The translations under genes were made by a program, and so were the position numbers. A DNA stretch of 12,833 nucleotides from Candidatus Hydrogenedentota bacterium (GTDB taxonomy: Bacteria > Hydrogenedentota > Hydrogenedentia > Hydrogenedentales > SLHB01): NCBI GenBank assembly GCA_029262095.1, contig JAJDAB010000159.1, forward strand, positions 1 through 12,833. Direction: 5' to 3'. Shown here piece after piece: positions 12,579 to 12,833 of this stretch (positions are counted from its first letter, which is position 1; every line of letters starts with the position of its first letter). The notes below the pieces were generated by a model that saw only the letters and a program-made list of their open reading frames with translations, had not been told where the DNA came from and did not search any database.

Positions 12579-12833
12579 GTGCGGAAGAAATGGATATGGA
12601 CAATTGCAGGCGTTGCGGCGCTATACGGCGCGAGCATTTTGCTCACCGGCCTGTTGGCCCGGCAAGCGGATGCCTCATCGCCACGAAGTGAAAGTACGGG
12701 TGTGATGGAAGGTGCCGAACCGTTTAGCCTTGGCGATAAAGATGCGGATGTCGCGGTATTGTTCGTGCACGGATTCGTGGGCGCGACGGATAACTTCGCC
12801 GATGTGCCGCAGCGTGTTGCCGACTTGGGCGTC
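12579..12833 (+). CDS. Alpha/beta hydrolase, copy 2 (3' end outside window)
   Basis: From a GTG start the frame stays open for 85 codons to the window end. The product begins RKKWIWTIAGVAALY, a basic start then a hydrophobic export or anchor segment, and continues EPFSLGDKDADVAVLFVHGF with GATDNFADVPQRVADLG. It aligns almost without gaps to residues 1-84 of the hydrolase just upstream (EPFNVGSQDADTAVLFIHGF; GGTDNFEDLPGRLAEAG), and the first 36 bases of both genes are close to identical. It is therefore a tandem paralogue with the same oxyanion-loop motif; the Ser-His-Asp triad lies beyond the window. Because it uses GTG it is easy to miss. It has a good ribosome site and probably belongs to the same operon. 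Differences between copies in the signal region and linker suggest divergence after duplication. Confidence 0.88.
   Translation, partial: MRKKWIWTIAGVAALYGASILLTGLLARQADASSPRSESTGVMEGAEPFSLGDKDADVAVLFVHGFVGATDNFADVPQRVADLGV

Overview
The window (12,833 bp, moderately GC-rich) looks like a chromosomal segment of an uncultured diderm bacterium. The sequence does not settle the phylum; gene content and the abundance of small intergenic palindromic repeats would fit a planctomycete-like or Hydrogenedentes/Sumerlaeota-type lineage, but that is a guess. A diderm envelope is suggested by a lipoprotein with a clear lipobox and by a lysophospholipid import and re-acylation protein. No rRNA, tRNA, CRISPR array, phage gene or intact transposase was seen.

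Layout. Positions 1-894 hold the C-terminal 297 residues of a glycerol kinase. A gene-free stretch (895-1125) carries a good sigma70-type promoter, consecutive RNA hairpins and a terminator-like hairpin, and is best explained as a small structured RNA of about 135 nt. A GNAT acetyltransferase (+) and a Gfo/Idh/MocA oxidoreductase (-) converge with 4 bp between them; the oxidoreductase has its own promoter with a perfect TATAAT box. Positions 2795-3292 are gene-free and packed with a G-quadruplex motif, a 127-bp inverted-repeat element and two further repeats, ending at the truA stop. truA (-) and an exported lipoprotein esterase (+) diverge around a 164-bp terminal-inverted-repeat element with nested palindromes. 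Downstream of the esterase lies a second copy of a 26-bp hairpin repeat, directly abutting a truncated PIN-like (DUF5615-type) toxin gene.

The minus-strand block 7387-5327 holds a TIGR01777-type NAD-dependent epimerase followed by an O-methyltransferase-like protein. Divergent from it is a plus-strand cluster: a MarR regulator, a 1168-residue three-domain protein (LplT-like transporter, PlsC-type acyltransferase, Aas-type AMP-dependent acyl ligase), and two tandem related alpha/beta hydrolases, the second cut by the window end.

How they fit together. The plus-strand cluster reads as a MarR-controlled membrane-lipid recycling operon: lysophospholipids are flipped inward, fatty acids activated and re-attached, and exported hydrolases release acyl groups. 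A perfect 15-bp palindrome in the divergent promoter region is the natural candidate MarR operator and could control the epimerase/methyltransferase block too. These functional links come from gene order and family knowledge, not from direct proof. The remaining genes look like ordinary housekeeping or catabolic genes separated by repeat-rich intergenic DNA.
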